Below the pieces are notes generated by a model. It searched no databases and was not told the DNA's origin. It worked only from the letters and a program-made list of their open reading frames with translations. 7,818 bases of DNA. Origin: Thermoplasmatales archaeon ex4484_6. GTDB lineage: Archaea > Thermoplasmatota > Penumbrarchaeia > Penumbrarchaeales > Penumbrarchaeaceae. A program made the position numbers and the translations under genes. Numbering within the stretch: the stretch's first letter is position 1; each line of letters opens with the position of its first letter. The stretch lies in the NCBI GenBank assembly GCA_002254385.1, contig NJDO01000085.1, positions 1-7,818 of the forward strand, in the 5' to 3' direction. Shown here piece after piece: positions 7,204-7,818 of this stretch.

Positions 7204-7262
7204 GCCGGTTAAGGTGAAGGGAGAATATCATCTTTTCCCGGGACAGGAGGGTGAGGGGGTCA

Positions 7263-7493
7263 TTAATCTTCCCTTATAAGGGCGGAGATGCCCCTGCCGA
7301 TCCCACTGGAAAGGGAGACATCATCCTCTCCGGTATCTTCGTCGAGCTCCCTGGAATGCTTTGCCACGATCTTGGCGTAGATGATCTCGAGGATCTCGTC
7401 GGAGAGCTGTTTTCTCCTTTCAGCTTCCCCGAGAGATTGTTCATCATCGTCGGCTCTCTTGAGGGTCCTTACAACCCGTGGTTCCATGGACAT
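7263..7493 (-). CDS. Small acidic hypothetical protein
   Basis: A 76-residue protein, Glu/Asp- and Lys/Arg-rich, with a helical middle (QLSDEILEIIYAKIVAKHS) and a polar Ser/Gly-rich C-terminus. It has no membrane segment and no family I recognise. Codon choice matches the neighbouring genes (GAG, ATC, CTC, AGG, TCC), the main reason to accept it over the overlapping plus-strand frames. The frame extends to an ATG at 7523 and a TTG at 7526. The ATG at 7493 is preferred because a GTGA ribosome-site match lies 4 bases before it and the TATA box at 7545-7538 predicts an RNA start near 7514-7517, which would leave out the ATG at 7523. ATG 7487 is a further alternative. Confidence 0.65.
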   Translation of the reverse strand: MSMEPRVVRTLKRADDDEQSLGEAERRKQLSDEILEIIYAKIVAKHSRELDEDTGEDDVSLSSGIGRGISALIRED

Positions 7494-7537
7494 GATCTCA
7501 CACCCTGTGACATACCCTGCCATCAATCGGGCGGAGC

Positions 7538-7545
7538 CTTATATC
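7538..7545 (-). promoter_or_regulatory. TATA box for the small acidic protein gene
   Basis: GATATAAG on the minus strand. The expected RNA start is near 7514-7517, giving a leader of about 21 bases before the ATG at 7493. The element is close to symmetric (CTTATATC on the plus strand), so orientation rests on the gene position. Confidence 0.5.
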
Positions 7546-7552
7546 AACCGAA

Positions 7553-7578
7553 CATGGGAGGTCCCATGGAGTCCCATG
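7553..7578. repeat. Three phased half-sites: dyad plus extra copy upstream of a promoter
   Basis: CATGGGA, two bases, TCCCATG (7553-7568) is a perfect 7+7 inverted repeat. A third copy, TCCCATG, follows at 7572-7578, 10 bases after the second. The group lies just upstream of the TATA box of the small acidic protein gene, at a position suited to an activator or to a repressor blocking TFB. Function is inferred from position and symmetry. Confidence 0.45.
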
Positions 7579-7666
7579 AAAGAGAGTTGAAGCGTGTTGG
7601 TGAATGCGGAGGTTCTATGGGATAAATCGAAGTATCATAAGTGAGGATAGTAACGCCCGGCCATTT
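7579..7666. other. Gene-free stretch
   Basis: Between the phased half-sites and the A/T-rich element I see no gene, RNA fold or repeat that I can support. A GGAGG at 7610-7614 is followed by an ATG at 7617 that reaches a stop after two codons, so it is not a gene. The remaining 7694-7706 is also featureless. Confidence 0.4.
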
Positions 7667-7693
7667 AAAAAATAAATTTCGAATGAATTTTTT
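7667..7693. terminator. A/T-rich element with opposed A6 and T6 runs
   Basis: Six A at 7667-7672 (six T on the minus strand) and six T at 7688-7693, with a short AAATT/AATTT inverted repeat between them. T-runs of this kind act as archaeal termination signals, so the element could stop transcription in either direction and separate the small acidic protein gene from whatever lies to the right. No plus-strand gene is seen directly upstream. Confidence 0.3.
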
Positions 7694-7706
7694 GGTTTTA
7701 CTTGCC

Positions 7707-7717
7707 AAAGATTATAT
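7707..7717 (+). promoter_or_regulatory. Candidate TATA box for a rightward transcript
   Basis: AAAGATTATAT, identical to the 11-base core in front of the large surface protein gene. The predicted RNA start is near 7740, inside the left arm of the 7732-7783 inverted repeat. The transcript would run off the window. Confidence 0.45.
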
Positions 7718-7731
7718 TCTGATCATATCGT

Positions 7732-7783
7732 GCGTGCCCATTTTCTCTAATTCAACAATAATAATGAACGAAAATGGGCCCGC
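7732..7783. repeat. Inverted repeat with 14-base arms across a predicted transcription start
   Basis: GCGTGCCCATTTTC (7732-7745) and GAAAATGGGCCCGC (7770-7783) are complementary except at one position (7735/7780). The inner 10 bp are perfect and the spacer is 24 bases. The left arm covers the transcription start predicted from the TATA box at 7707-7717, so an operator bound at two half-sites is the simplest reading. Folding in RNA is possible only if transcription starts further upstream than predicted. Confidence 0.5.
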
Positions 7784-7818
7784 CCGGACTTGTATAATAT
7801 CTATAATGAGCCATAATT
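7764..7818 (+). CDS. Possible start of a gene cut by the right edge
   Basis: From the ATG at 7764 the frame is open to the window end and reads MNENGPARTCIISIMSHN. It lies about 24 bases after the start predicted from the TATA box at 7707-7717. There is no ribosome site, and 18 codons are too few to judge coding or family. A second in-frame ATG stands at 7806-7808. Confidence 0.25.
   Translation, partial: MNENGPARTCIISIMSHN

Noticed and set aside
7251..7625. Plus-strand 124-codon frame across the small acidic protein gene
   Set aside because: Codon choice is poorer than on the minus strand, its start lacks a promoter or ribosome site, and the translation is Gly/Pro/His-rich without pattern.
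7610..7625. GGAGG followed by an ATG as a possible gene start
   Set aside because: The frame meets a stop after two codons.

Overview
The window looks like archaeal chromosomal DNA, most likely Euryarchaeota and perhaps Thermoplasmata or a relative (inference, not proven). The reasons are archaeal TATA-type promoters placed so that transcripts would start at or near the start codon, a regulator with the archaeal HTH_10 (bacterio-opsin activator type) helix-turn-helix, a very large surface protein built from FG-GAP-like and CARDB-like modules with one C-terminal membrane anchor, and codon use rich in AGG, CTC and ATC. I see no rRNA, tRNA, CRISPR array, insertion sequence or phage gene.

Layout. 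Positions 1-123 hold no confident gene but contain a 13-bp hairpin and a smaller one. On the minus strand, 858 to 124 encodes a coiled-coil protein with a C-terminal helix-hairpin-helix domain. It is transcribed divergently from a giant surface-anchored protein of about 1412 residues (1056-5294), and their promoters share the stretch 859-1055. Next on the plus strand come an HTH_10 transcription regulator (5369-6028) and a seven-helix membrane protein (6101-6706). Two small minus-strand genes follow: an unknown partly coiled-coil protein (7203-6709), which meets the membrane protein gene tail to tail with only 2 bp between stop codons, and an acidic small protein (7493-7263). The last 290 bp are visibly more A/T-rich and hold promoter-like and inverted-repeat elements, with perhaps the first codons of a gene that runs off the right edge.

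How the parts might work together. The large protein should sit outside the cell membrane, with calcium-loop repeats and a string of Ig-like modules outside and a strongly acidic tail inside. The HTH_10 regulator has a good leaderless promoter with a short dyad just upstream, so self-regulation or control of the neighbouring membrane protein is possible but unproven. No pathway or complex can be assigned. The most useful observations are regulatory: two promoters with the same TATA-to-ATG distance, an 11-mer core shared by two promoters, and dyad sites next to several TATA boxes. I did not find a clear new multi-gene system.
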